Source: an uncultured Hyphomicrobiales bacterium (lineage in GTDB: Bacteria; Pseudomonadota; Alphaproteobacteria; Rhizobiales; Beijerinckiaceae). From it: 8,124 bases of DNA. A model generated the notes under the pieces. The model did not search any database. It saw only the letters and a list, made by a program, of their open reading frames with translations, and was not told where the DNA came from. This document shows positions 1 to 5,774 of the stretch, one piece after another (positions within the stretch are counted from its first letter, which is position 1; each line of letters begins with the position of its first letter). The position numbers were made by a program, and so were the translations under genes. The stretch lies in the NCBI GenBank assembly GCA_903916165.1, contig CAIWVR010000605.1, positions 1 through 8,124 of the forward strand, read 5' to 3'.

Positions 1-534
1 ACGGTGATGGACGCGCTGGTCGCGGGAGCGATCCGCGCGGACCTCGATCAGCCTGATGACCTTCCCGATAGCGAGCTATTCCAGAAGCATCTTCGGCGGG
101 TGACGGTTCGGCGGGACCAGCTCGACATCGAATTGAAACCGCAGAGAGGCGACGGCGACGCGGCCCCAGCTAAACGCCTCACGATTGCCTTTACGCCCAA
201 CGGGCCGCGCCGCAAGGGTGTCACCCATCGCCCCGCCAGTCAGTCGACGATCGATCCGGAAACGCGGGAGACGCTGCTGCAAGCCATCGCCCGGGCGCGG
301 CGCTGGATGTCGTCCCTGCTCGCCGGCGAGTGCGCCTCCTTCGAGGACATCGCTGCGTCCGAAAACCTTGCCGAACGGTATGTGCGCCGCGTCGCGGTTC
401 TGGCCTGCCTCTCGCCCAGGATCATCGGCGCGATCGATAACGGGACTGCGCCGGGCGACCTCACCCTGTCGCGCCTGACGCAAGCGCTGCCGCATGGCTG
501 GCGCGACCAGGAAGCCCTGCTCGGCTTCGCCTGA
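1..534 (+). CDS. Serine site-specific recombinase, C-terminal part (5' end outside window)
   Basis: The frame is open from the left edge to TGA at 532-534, so only about the last 177 codons are seen and the catalytic resolvase domain lies upstream. The visible part matches, from memory, the C-terminal region of alphaproteobacterial 'recombinase family' proteins. It has a beta-strand segment (RRVTVRRDQLDIEL), then a helical helix-turn-helix-like stretch: ARARRWMSSLLAGECASFED, then IAASENLAERYVRRV, then LSPRIIGAI and DLTLSRLTQALPHGW. It ends in LLGFA, a typical end for the family. Such proteins cut and rejoin DNA through a serine nucleophile and mark phage, integrative or transposon-like elements. 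An internal GTG/ATG at 4-9 is unlikely to be the true start because the family is much longer. I am sure of the family but cannot say whether the gene is intact. Confidence 0.75.
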   Translation, partial: TVMDALVAGAIRADLDQPDDLPDSELFQKHLRRVTVRRDQLDIELKPQRGDGDAAPAKRLTIAFTPNGPRRKGVTHRPASQSTIDPETRETLLQAIARARRWMSSLLAGECASFEDIAASENLAERYVRRVAVLACLSPRIIGAIDNGTAPGDLTLSRLTQALPHGWRDQEALLGFA

Positions 535-624
535 GACGCAGCGCGATCCAACATACTCAACGACAGAACCTGACCGCCCTTTTTCGAGGGTCCTACGGTC
601 ATTGGCCGCGCGCGCCGGCGCGGT

Positions 625-659
625 CGAACCCGTCTCTGCTCAAAACGAACCGGTCTCTG
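625..659. repeat. Short tandem-like direct repeat, two 14-bp copies
   Basis: CGAACCCGTCTCTG (625-638) and CGAACCGGTCTCTG (646-659) differ at one base and are spaced 21 bp start to start, close to two helical turns. A degenerate third copy of the core (CCGGTCTCT) is at 742-750. The position downstream of a recombinase gene would suit a protein-binding or recombination site, but this is inference only. Confidence 0.4.
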
Positions 660-779
660 TCTCGCGGCGTCAAAAATTCCGGATATTGAAAAATCGCCGT
701 CGCAGACTGAGGCCAGAAATCGGCCCAAAAGCCCGCAAAGACCGGTCTCTCAAAGTCCGGAAGTCGAAGAAATATGCGC

Positions 780-803
780 AAAGGCCCCGCAAACGCGGGC
801 TTT
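780..803 (-). terminator. Likely intrinsic terminator of tRNA-Gln
   Basis: Read on the minus strand, AAAG then CCCGC (795-799) pairs across a four-base loop with GCGGG (786-790). After a two-base bulge comes CTTT, so the flanking AAAG/CTTT also pair. It lies about 40 bases past the 3' end of tRNA-Gln. The T tract is short, so termination may be partial. Confidence 0.5.
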
Positions 804-843
804 CTCGCGCAGACCCGGAAAGCCGCGAAATCTGCGAACTGTG

Positions 844-918
844 TGGCTGGGGCGGGAGGATTCGAACCTCCGCATGGCGGAATCAAAATCCGCTGCCTTA
901 CCGCTTGGCGACGCCCCA
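844..918 (-). tRNA. tRNA-Gln (anticodon TTG)
   Basis: The gene folds into a full cloverleaf. The 7-bp acceptor stem is 912-918 with 848-854, and the T arm is 855-859/867-871 around TTCGAAT. The anticodon stem is 889-893/877-881 around the loop TTTTGAT, which gives anticodon TTG (plus-strand CAA at 884-886) and so glutamine. The discriminator base is G, as usual for tRNA-Gln, and the CCA end is encoded (844-846). It should read CAA, and CAG by wobble or modification. It is divergent from tRNA-Pro and has a plausible promoter at 955-983. Confidence 0.96.
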
Positions 919-954
919 ATTTCGACGGGGGTTGAATCGCCCCCCGGCGGGCGG

Positions 955-983
955 ACCATAATGGCGCGGGCCTGCGCCCGCAA
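955..983 (-). promoter_or_regulatory. Predicted promoter of tRNA-Gln
   Basis: On the minus strand there is TTGCGG (978-983), a 17-bp spacer, then TATGGT (955-960). Transcription would begin near 948, leaving a leader of about 30 bases before the tRNA. The spacer is almost filled by the inverted repeat GCGGGC-CTGC-GCCCGC (966-981), which also overlaps the -35 box. Confidence 0.45.
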
Positions 984-1042
984 CCTTCTTCGGAGCCGGA
1001 AAGCCATTGCCAAATCGCTTTTATCAAAGCCAGTCAAACCCC

Positions 1043-1071
1043 TTGCCCGCAACCGCTCCCGTGGCTATAAG
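1043..1071 (+). promoter_or_regulatory. Predicted promoter of tRNA-Pro
   Basis: TTGCCC (1043-1048), a 17-bp spacer and TATAAG (1066-1071) form a sigma-70-like promoter. The predicted start near 1078 leaves about 29 bases of leader. The GC-rich segment GGCGC just after the -10 box is typical of stringently controlled stable-RNA promoters; that role is inferred. Confidence 0.5.
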
Positions 1072-1106
1072 GCGCTCACCAGACCGGCGGGTCACCCCGC
1101 CAATGT

Positions 1107-1183
1107 CGGAGTGTAGCGCAGCCTGGTAGCGCACCTCGTTCGGGACGAGGGGGTCGGAGGTTCGAATCCTCTCACTCCGACCA
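1107..1183 (+). tRNA. tRNA-Pro (anticodon CGG)
   Basis: This is a complete 77-base gene with encoded CCA (1181-1183) and discriminator A1180. The acceptor stem is 1107-1113 with 1173-1179. The anticodon stem CCTCG/CGAGG (1134-1138, 1146-1150) encloses TTCGGGA, which gives anticodon CGG at 1141-1143 and reads the proline codon CCG. The T loop is TTCGAAT. It is preceded by a good promoter. I see no strong terminator after it, only a short TTTT at 1184-1187 and a weak CAGGG/CCCTG stem at 1232-1248. Confidence 0.96.
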
Positions 1184-1413
1184 TTTTCATCATCAAAACA
1201 GGCTATTGGCGCATTCTCACCGGTCCTTGAGCAGGGTCTTGCGCCCTGAACGTCCTGTCTTTCGAAGCCGCGATCCTGGCGGCATCGAACATCCCCTCCC
1301 CCGATCTTCTTCATATCGCATAGATTGAAACCGCGCCGGTCGATCCGCGCGGCCGTGCCCGGCTTCGTGCCTGCCTGCCTGACCGGGTTCTGACCTGTCA
1401 GCCAGCCCTTTGT

Positions 1414-1447
1414 GGAGGCGGCTGCGCGTTGGCACCGCCGCGCCTCC
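1414..1447 (-). terminator. Possible hairpin end of the catabolic operon transcript
   Basis: GGAGGCG (1414-1420) and CGCCTCC (1441-1447) form a perfect 7-bp GC stem with a 20-base loop that contains further pairing potential. It lies just past the stop codon of the Bug-type gene (1454). In the minus direction it has no T tract, so it may act as an RNA 3'-end stabiliser or a weak terminator. The rest of 1184-1413 shows nothing I can name. Confidence 0.3.
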
Positions 1448-1453
1448 TTTGGC

Positions 1454-2491
1454 CTATTTCAACAGGTCGCCGAGCAAGGCCCGCGCGCGCGCAATCGTCT
1501 GCTGGCTCGTGTTGACGATGGCGTCCGCGATGACCTGCGCGTCTTCGCCCTTCATGGCGCTGACGTCCATCTTCGCCCTGTCGGCGTCGGCCAGGAAGGC
1601 GGGATCGACCATGACGGCGTCATAGGCGCGACGCAGCGCCTGGATGCGCTCCTTCGGCGCCCCGGGGGCCAGCACCATGGTGCGACTGATGGCGGTCTCC
1701 GCCGACAGGAACCGCAGGATGTCGCGTGCCTCATCGGTCTGCGCGAGTTCCAGCAGCAGCGGCACGTCCTTCAGGTCGGGATGACGCTGCAGGCCGACCT
1801 GCATGATGAAGTTGATCTTCTTTTCAGCAATCCAGTCGCCGCTGGTTGCTTTCCACGACGCCCAGGAATTTGACGCGCGCACTTCGACCTCGCCGCGCTC
1901 CATGGCAAGATTCACTTCCACGCCGCCGGGATAGCCGGTGACAATATTGAGCTTCGTGCCGAGCAGCGCATTCATCGCCTCGGCATAGGTCGCGCCCGAT
2001 GTGCCCATCGGTGCGCCCACAATCGCCTTGCGCGCCTTCAGATCGTCCCAAGTCTTGATGCCCGTGGCGTGCCACGCCGCCATGACATTGGGCGCATTCG
2101 TCGAATTGCCGATGAAGGCGAAGTCGCGCGTGTCATATTTCACGCCCTGCGTGCCCAGCGCCTGCGCCGCCATCATGTTCGACATCAGCGCATGCAAGCT
2201 GGTGCCATCGCGCGGCGCGAGCTGGGTGAGATTATTGGCTGCGGTAATACCGCCCGCGCCGGGCATGTTGCGCACAACGATGGTCGGCTGTCCGGGCAGC
2301 GTCTTGGCGAGATATTTGCCGATCAGTCGCGCGCGTAAATCGTAATCATTGCCCGCCGACGTGCCCACAAGAATGCTGACCGTCTTGCCATGGTAGAAGT
2401 CGGCGATCTCGTCGGCCTGCGCGCCGGGCGAGAGCATGAGCGCCGCAAGCGAGGCGATGCAGGCCAATTTCATGCTGTACGATCCAGCCAT
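1454..2491 (-). CDS. Bug/TctC-family periplasmic solute-binding protein (tripartite tricarboxylate transporter type)
   Basis: This 345-residue protein fits the Bug/TctC receptor family, periplasmic proteins that bind small carboxylates or related compounds for TctAB-type uptake or for sensing. A signal peptide runs to about residue 26 (cleavage after GAQA). Then come the usual FYHGKTVSILVG (32-43), YDLRARLIGKYL, NMPGAGG (75-81) and GYPGG...LAMERGEVE (187-203). The length is normal for the family, allowing for the signal peptide. The ATG at 2491 is chosen because AGGGGG (2498-2503) lies 6 bases upstream; Met7 would give a shorter signal peptide. It is the last gene of the operon, 89 bases after the BKACE gene. 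No TctA or TctB membrane gene is visible, so it may be an orphan receptor. Its ribosome binding site is inside a hairpin (2499-2533). The ligand is unknown. Confidence 0.9.
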   Translation of the reverse strand: MAGSYSMKLACIASLAALMLSPGAQADEIADFYHGKTVSILVGTSAGNDYDLRARLIGKYLAKTLPGQPTIVVRNMPGAGGITAANNLTQLAPRDGTSLHALMSNMMAAQALGTQGVKYDTRDFAFIGNSTNAPNVMAAWHATGIKTWDDLKARKAIVGAPMGTSGATYAEAMNALLGTKLNIVTGYPGGVEVNLAMERGEVEVRASNSWASWKATSGDWIAEKKINFIMQVGLQRHPDLKDVPLLLELAQTDEARDILRFLSAETAISRTMVLAPGAPKERIQALRRAYDAVMVDPAFLADADRAKMDVSAMKGEDAQVIADAIVNTSQQTIARARALLGDLLK

Positions 2492-2498
2492 GTGTTTC

Positions 2499-2533
2499 CC
2501 CCTGTAGACTTGTTTTTTGCAAGCCTACAGGGG
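2499..2533 (-). promoter_or_regulatory. Inverted repeat covering the ribosome binding site of the Bug-type gene
   Basis: CCCCTGTAG (2499-2507) and CTACAGGGG (2525-2533) are perfect complements. After one A/C mismatch the inner CTTG (2509-2512) and CAAG (2520-2523) also pair, so 13 of 14 positions pair around a 7-base T-rich loop. In the minus-strand mRNA the 3' arm contains five of six bases of the AGGGGG ribosome binding site. No T tract follows, so it is not a standard terminator. It could be a translational control hairpin or a DNA operator. Confidence 0.55.
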
Positions 2534-2557
2534 AGCAGCAGCGCCGCCAAGCACATC

Positions 2558-2570
2558 AAACGGGCCGTTT
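2558..2570. repeat. 13-bp palindrome after the BKACE gene
   Basis: AAACGG-G-CCGTTT is perfectly symmetric around one base, eleven bases downstream of the BKACE stop codon. The one-base centre does not allow a tight RNA hairpin of full length, so a protein-binding site is more natural than a terminator. Its function is unknown. Confidence 0.35.
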
Positions 2571-2580
2571 TGGCAAAGGT

Positions 2581-3537
2581 CTAGAAATTGACGCGATCGC
2601 CACCCTTCAGGCCCAGCACCTCACGCGCCTCGGCGGGTGTGGCCACCTCATGGCCGAGCTCCTCGACGATGCGACGGATTTTTGCGACCTGCTCGGCATT
2701 CGACATCGCCAGCTTGCCGCGCCCGATGAAAAGCGAATCTTCAAGGCCGACACGCACATTGCCGCCCATCATGGCCGCTTGCGTGGCAAAGGGCATCTGG
2801 AAGCGCCCGGCCGCCAGCACCGACCAGCGATATTGATCGCCAAACAGCTTGTCGGCGGTGCGTTTCATGAACATGAGATTCTCGAGATCGGGGCCAATGC
2901 CGCCCAGAATGCCGAAGATCAGCTGCAGGAAGACCGGCGGTTTGAACCAGCCTTTGTCGAGGCAATAGGCAAGATTATAGAGATGGCCGACATCGTAGCA
3001 TTCATGCTCGAACTTCGTGCCATGGCCCTCGCCGAGCAGTTTGTAGATGCGCTCGATGTCGCCAAAGGTGTTGCGGAAGATGAAGTCCTTGGTGCCGCGC
3101 AGATAGGGCTCCTCCCATGGATGCTTCCAGTCCGTATAGCGGTCGGCCAGCGGATGGATCGCGAAATTCATCGAGCCCATGTTGAGCGAGCACATTTCGG
3201 GCGAGGTCTGCAGCGGCGCGGCGAGGCGCTCGTCGACCGTCATGTTGAGACCGCCGCCCGTGGTGATGTTGATCACCGCATCGGTCGCCTGCTTGATGCG
3301 TGGCAGGAATTGCATGAAGACCTTCGGGTCCGGCGTCGGCTTGCCGTCTTTCGGATCGCGCGCATGCAGATGCAGGATCGAGGCACCGGCTTCGGCCGCA
3401 GCTATCGCCTGTTCGGCGATCTGGTCGGGCGTGATCGGCAAAGCATCCGACATGGTCGGCGTGTGAATGCCGCCGGTCACCGCGCAGGTGATGATGATCT
3501 TCTGAGACGGATCATTTTTCTTTTTCGGCTCGGACAT
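2581..3537 (-). CDS. Beta-keto acid cleavage enzyme (BKACE / DUF849 family)
   Basis: BKACE enzymes are cytosolic, Zn-dependent TIM barrels that condense a beta-keto acid with acetyl-CoA and split it to acetoacetate plus a new CoA ester; 3-keto-5-aminohexanoate cleavage enzyme (Kce) is the model. The protein has 318 residues, slightly above the usual length near 300 because of a lysine-rich start. It shows TGGIHTPTMS (21-30), the metal motif HLHARDPKDG with His56 and His58, ITTGGG (91-96), and GGNVRVGLEDSLF. In the last motif Arg262, Glu266 and Asp267 keep the spacing of the Kce residues Arg226, Glu230 (metal ligand) and Asp231. The ATG at 3537 follows AAGGAG (3544-3549) at 6 bases. The adjoining dehydrogenase genes fit as makers of the keto acid. 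The family is certain, but subgroup and substrate cannot be assigned by eye. Confidence 0.95.
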   Translation of the reverse strand: MSEPKKKNDPSQKIIITCAVTGGIHTPTMSDALPITPDQIAEQAIAAAEAGASILHLHARDPKDGKPTPDPKVFMQFLPRIKQATDAVINITTGGGLNMTVDERLAAPLQTSPEMCSLNMGSMNFAIHPLADRYTDWKHPWEEPYLRGTKDFIFRNTFGDIERIYKLLGEGHGTKFEHECYDVGHLYNLAYCLDKGWFKPPVFLQLIFGILGGIGPDLENLMFMKRTADKLFGDQYRWSVLAAGRFQMPFATQAAMMGGNVRVGLEDSLFIGRGKLAMSNAEQVAKIRRIVEELGHEVATPAEAREVLGLKGGDRVNF

Positions 3538-3574
3538 GGTGGACTCCTTGTTTCATCAGCGCGTATGGGTCCCG

Positions 3575-3598
3575 CCGGCGCAGCGCGTCCTGCGCCGG
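3575..3598 (-). other. 9-bp GC-rich hairpin in the gap before the BKACE gene
   Basis: CCGGCGCAG (3575-3583) and CTGCGCCGG (3590-3598) are perfect complements around the six-base loop CGCGTC. The hairpin stands in the 126-base gap between the hydroxyacyl dehydrogenase gene and the BKACE gene and is not followed by T residues in the minus direction. It may stabilise the upstream mRNA, cause partial attenuation, or be a processing site. I see no clear promoter in this gap. Confidence 0.45.
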
Positions 3599-3663
3599 GG
3601 CGTTCGGATGCTGGCGCAGCAACCGCCGCGCGCCGTCTCTACGGAAACATGCGCTGCATAGCG

Positions 3664-4614
3664 CTAAGTTGAGATTTCCTGATCGCCAGACGCCGCGCCT
3701 TCGGCGCGCTCGGCGGCATTGAGTTTCCGCAAATAGGTAAAGACTCGCTTGCGGAGGTCCTGCGCCTCTTCCGTGGTCCAGGTCCGGAAACCTTCGCCGC
3801 TCTTCACGCCCAGCTTTCCATCGGCGATGAGGCCTTCGAGATAGGGGTTGGGACCGGGCGTGCGATCGAGACAGGGAATGACCGTGCGGTGAATGTCGAG
3901 CGTCAACTCAGTGCCAACGAGATCCGCATTTTCAAGCGGCCCGAGCACGGCAAGACGGCGGCCAAAACTCGCCTTGACGACAGTGTCGACGGTGCGCGCG
4001 TCGCAGATGCCTTCGGCCACAAGTGCAATCGCCTCGCGCCAAAGCGCATGCTGCAGACGATTGCCGACGAAGCCCGCGACGTCCTTCATCACGCGCACCG
4101 GCGTCTTGCCGGCCCGCGTCAACAGAGCCATCGTCGCCTCGATGTAGCGCAACTCCGTGTCTGGCGTACCAACGACTTCGACCAGCGGCACGAGGAACGG
4201 CGGGTTCCACCAATGCGTCCCCAGCATGCGTGCCCGCGTACGCATGCCGCCCACAATGCTGCCGATTGGCATGACGGAGGTGTTGGAGGCGAGCACCGCG
4301 TCGGGCGGTGCGAGCCGTTCAAGATCGGCGAAGATCGCCTGCTTGATCTCCAGTTTTTCGGGTGCGCATTCGAAGACGAAGGCGGCACCCAGCAAGGCCT
4401 CGCCGAGATCGGCATGGCCGCTGACGAGGGAGAGACAATCCACGGGGTCCTCAAGATCCCGCAGATTGCTTTCGATGCGCGCATGCAGGCTGTCGAGCGA
4501 GGCCGGAAATGCGTCATAGACCCGCACGCGGGACCCGGCGCGCGCGAAGACCTGCGCAATGCCGTGGCCCATCAGGCCAGCGCCAATGATGGCAATATTC
4601 GGACGCTCGCTCAT
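3664..4614 (-). CDS. 3-hydroxyacyl-CoA dehydrogenase family protein (NAD-dependent beta-hydroxy acid oxidation)
   Basis: This 316-residue protein has the two-domain layout of the family. The N-terminal Rossmann fold carries GAGLMGHGIA (G11-x-G13-xx-G16) and Asp34 at the end of the second strand, which favours NAD. Catalytic-type residues are present: SNTS (110-113), His134 in GTHWWNPP, Glu146 in LVEVV twelve residues later, and Asn185 in GNRLQ. The C-terminal helical domain ends in a low-complexity Ala/Glu tail. Members oxidise 3-hydroxyacyl-CoA esters or free beta-hydroxy acids such as L-carnitine. The HWWNPP form and the next-door BKACE gene suggest a free beta-hydroxy acid giving a beta-keto acid for BKACE, which is inference. 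ATG 4614 lies 9 bases after the SDR gene, and its ribosome binding site GAGG (4622-4625) overlaps that gene's stop codon. Confidence 0.92.
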   Translation of the reverse strand: MSERPNIAIIGAGLMGHGIAQVFARAGSRVRVYDAFPASLDSLHARIESNLRDLEDPVDCLSLVSGHADLGEALLGAAFVFECAPEKLEIKQAIFADLERLAPPDAVLASNTSVMPIGSIVGGMRTRARMLGTHWWNPPFLVPLVEVVGTPDTELRYIEATMALLTRAGKTPVRVMKDVAGFVGNRLQHALWREAIALVAEGICDARTVDTVVKASFGRRLAVLGPLENADLVGTELTLDIHRTVIPCLDRTPGPNPYLEGLIADGKLGVKSGEGFRTWTTEEAQDLRKRVFTYLRKLNAAERAEGAASGDQEIST

Positions 4615-4623
4615 GTTCCTGCC

Positions 4624-5427
4624 TCAGCCTGCTGTGTAGCCGCCATCGGCGTAAAGAATATGGCCGGTGTAGAAATCCGACGCACGGGATGTCAGAAACA
4701 ACAGCGGCCCGGCGAGATCTTCCGGTTCGCCGAGACGGCCCTTGGGCACGCGCGCCAAGAATCCAGCGCGTGTCGCCTGCGCCTTTTCATCGTCGGCAAA
4801 CATCCAGGCGGTGAGCGGCGAACGAAACACGGTCGGCGCGATCGCATTGACCGTGATGCCCGTCGGCCCGAGTTCGCAGCCCAGTGCCTTGGTCATGCCG
4901 TCGATGGCTGATTTGGACGCGCAATAGGCAGTGTAGCCCGCCGGATGGCCAAGCAGGCCGCGCGCAGAGGACATCAGCACGATCTTGCCGCCGCCACCCT
5001 GCGCCAGCATCTGCCTGGTGACGGCACGCGCCATCAGCCAGCTTTGCGTGACATTGGCGTCCATCACGTCGAGGAAACGCTCGGGCGTCATGTCGGGAAT
5101 TTTCGCGACATCATTCTTGCCCGAGGCGACAACGAGAATGTCGATGCGCCCGAAACGCTTGACGCCAGCGGCGATGATATCATCGCAGGCAGCTTCATTC
5201 GAGGGGCGCATGTTCAGCGCCTCGACGTCTGCCCCGAGGTCTTCGCAGGCCTTCGTCACCGCGTCGAGATCGGCCTTCTTGCCAGCGGTGAGCACGAGCT
5301 TGCAGCCCGCGCCCGCAAGAATCTGCGCGGCAAGCGCGCCAAAGGCACCCGACGCGCCAGTGATCACGGCGACCTTGCCCGTCACGTCAAAGAGCGAAGC
5401 CGGGTTCTTCAGAAAATCGGCGCTCAT
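4624..5427 (-). CDS. Short-chain dehydrogenase/reductase (SDR), classical type
   Basis: This 267-residue enzyme has the classical SDR plan: cofactor motif TGASGAFG (23-30), ANVTQ with Asn125, SS (153-154), and Tyr168-CAS-Lys172, then the PKGRLGEPEDLAGPLLFL and DGGYTAG C-terminal pattern. The third glycine of the usual TGxxxGxG is alanine (A28), and the Ser154-to-Tyr168 distance is one residue longer than common. It likely oxidises or reduces a hydroxyl/keto group with NAD(P). The reading frame is open up to 5472, but the start at 5427 is chosen because its ATG overlaps the cupin stop as ATGA (4-nt overlap) and the protein then has the family's normal N-terminus. The substrate is unknown; the operon suggests an intermediate before the beta-hydroxy acid step. 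Confidence 0.93.
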   Translation of the reverse strand: MSADFLKNPASLFDVTGKVAVITGASGAFGALAAQILAGAGCKLVLTAGKKADLDAVTKACEDLGADVEALNMRPSNEAACDDIIAAGVKRFGRIDILVVASGKNDVAKIPDMTPERFLDVMDANVTQSWLMARAVTRQMLAQGGGGKIVLMSSARGLLGHPAGYTAYCASKSAIDGMTKALGCELGPTGITVNAIAPTVFRSPLTAWMFADDEKAQATRAGFLARVPKGRLGEPEDLAGPLLFLTSRASDFYTGHILYADGGYTAG

Positions 5428-5774
5428 GGCTTCACCCCCGGCGGATAGGGAATGACGACCATCAGCGAACACATGTGGTTCGTGCGGTTTTCGATCGTGC
5501 GCACTTCGCCTGCGGCAATGGTGCAGGAATCAAACTTCTTCAGAATTGTTTCCTCGCCATTGATGATCACGGTCATTTCGCCGTCGATGACGATATAGAC
5601 CTTCTCGAAGGGCGTGGAATCCGGCCCGGCGCCGCCGCCGGGCAAAAATTGCGAAAGACCGACCCATTGATTGGTCGGGCCACCGGGCTCGAAACCCTGC
5701 AGGCGAAGGCCGACAACACCCCTGTGGTTGGGAGCGTCGTAGGGCTTGGCATCTTCAAAGCGTTTGACGAACAT
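5424..5774 (-). CDS. Small single-domain cupin protein
   Basis: This 116-residue protein has a cupin-like beta-barrel pattern: GLSQFLPGGGAGPDSTPFEK followed by VYIVIDGEMTVIINGEE, and then DSCTIAAGEVRTIEN. Cupin motif 1 normally has HxH...E; here the histidine positions are replaced and only Glu57 is evident. In motif 2 the usual His is Arg92, while Gly89 and Asn96 are kept. A standard cupin metal site therefore looks absent, which makes it more likely a binding, isomerase-like or accessory protein than a dioxygenase. Its ATG at 5774 overlaps the TGA of the cyclase gene by one base, and its stop overlaps the SDR start, so translation is probably coupled to both. An in-frame extension to 5870 was rejected since it would run deep into the cyclase gene. 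Its role is not known. Confidence 0.85.
   Translation of the reverse strand: MFVKRFEDAKPYDAPNHRGVVGLRLQGFEPGGPTNQWVGLSQFLPGGGAGPDSTPFEKVYIVIDGEMTVIINGEETILKKFDSCTIAAGEVRTIENRTNHMCSLMVVIPYPPGVKP

Larger units (their letters stand above)
535..843. other. Gene-poor spacer with short direct and inverted repeats
   Basis: I see no convincing gene here. The stretch holds a near-perfect 14-bp direct repeat, CGAACC(C/G)GTCTCTG, at 625-638 and 646-659 (one mismatch, 21-bp period). A third related CCGGTCTCT lies at 742-750 within the 10-bp palindrome AGACCGGTCT (739-748). A 12-bp GC palindrome, CGCGCCGGCGCG, sits at 611-622. TGACCG (571-576) and CGGTCA (596-601) can pair, with an inner CCCT/AGGG pair, just after the recombinase stop codon. 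The right end carries the tRNA-Gln 3' trailer and its terminator. Plus-strand frames crossing this area run into the tRNA gene and have no family resemblance. Confidence 0.5.

Noticed and set aside
599..1052. Minus-strand frames over the spacer and tRNA-Gln
   Set aside because: They overlap the tRNA and its trailer, have arginine-rich composition typical of random GC-rich frames, and lack a good ribosome binding site.
494..1116. Plus-strand frames reading through 841-918 (GWGGRIRTSAWRNQNPLPYR and the overlapping frame)
   Set aside because: They are translations antisense to tRNA-Gln and have no family-like content outside it.
1024..1314. Minus-strand frame containing [20 protein letters not shown]
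   Set aside because: This peptide is the antisense translation of the tRNA-Pro gene, a known kind of false protein.
1184..1453. Possible small gene between tRNA-Pro and the Bug-type gene
   Set aside because: Open frames here are short, arginine/proline-rich and lack ribosome binding sites; only the 1414-1447 hairpin stands out.
2650..3672. Long plus-strand frame of 340 codons opposite the BKACE gene
   Set aside because: It is the complement-strand shadow of a clear BKACE gene; its residues show no recognisable domain.
3694..3708. CGCGCC-TTC-GGCGCG hairpin near the end of the hydroxyacyl dehydrogenase gene
   Set aside because: It lies within coding sequence for an Ala/Glu-rich tail and is likely a by-product of GC-rich codons.
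3889..4911. Long plus-strand frame of 340 codons opposite the dehydrogenase genes
   Set aside because: It spans two real genes on the other strand and their junction, and reflects GC-rich codon bias only.
4624..5472. Longer SDR with start at 5472
   Set aside because: The extra 15 residues overlap the cupin gene; ATG 5427 forms the usual ATGA overlap.
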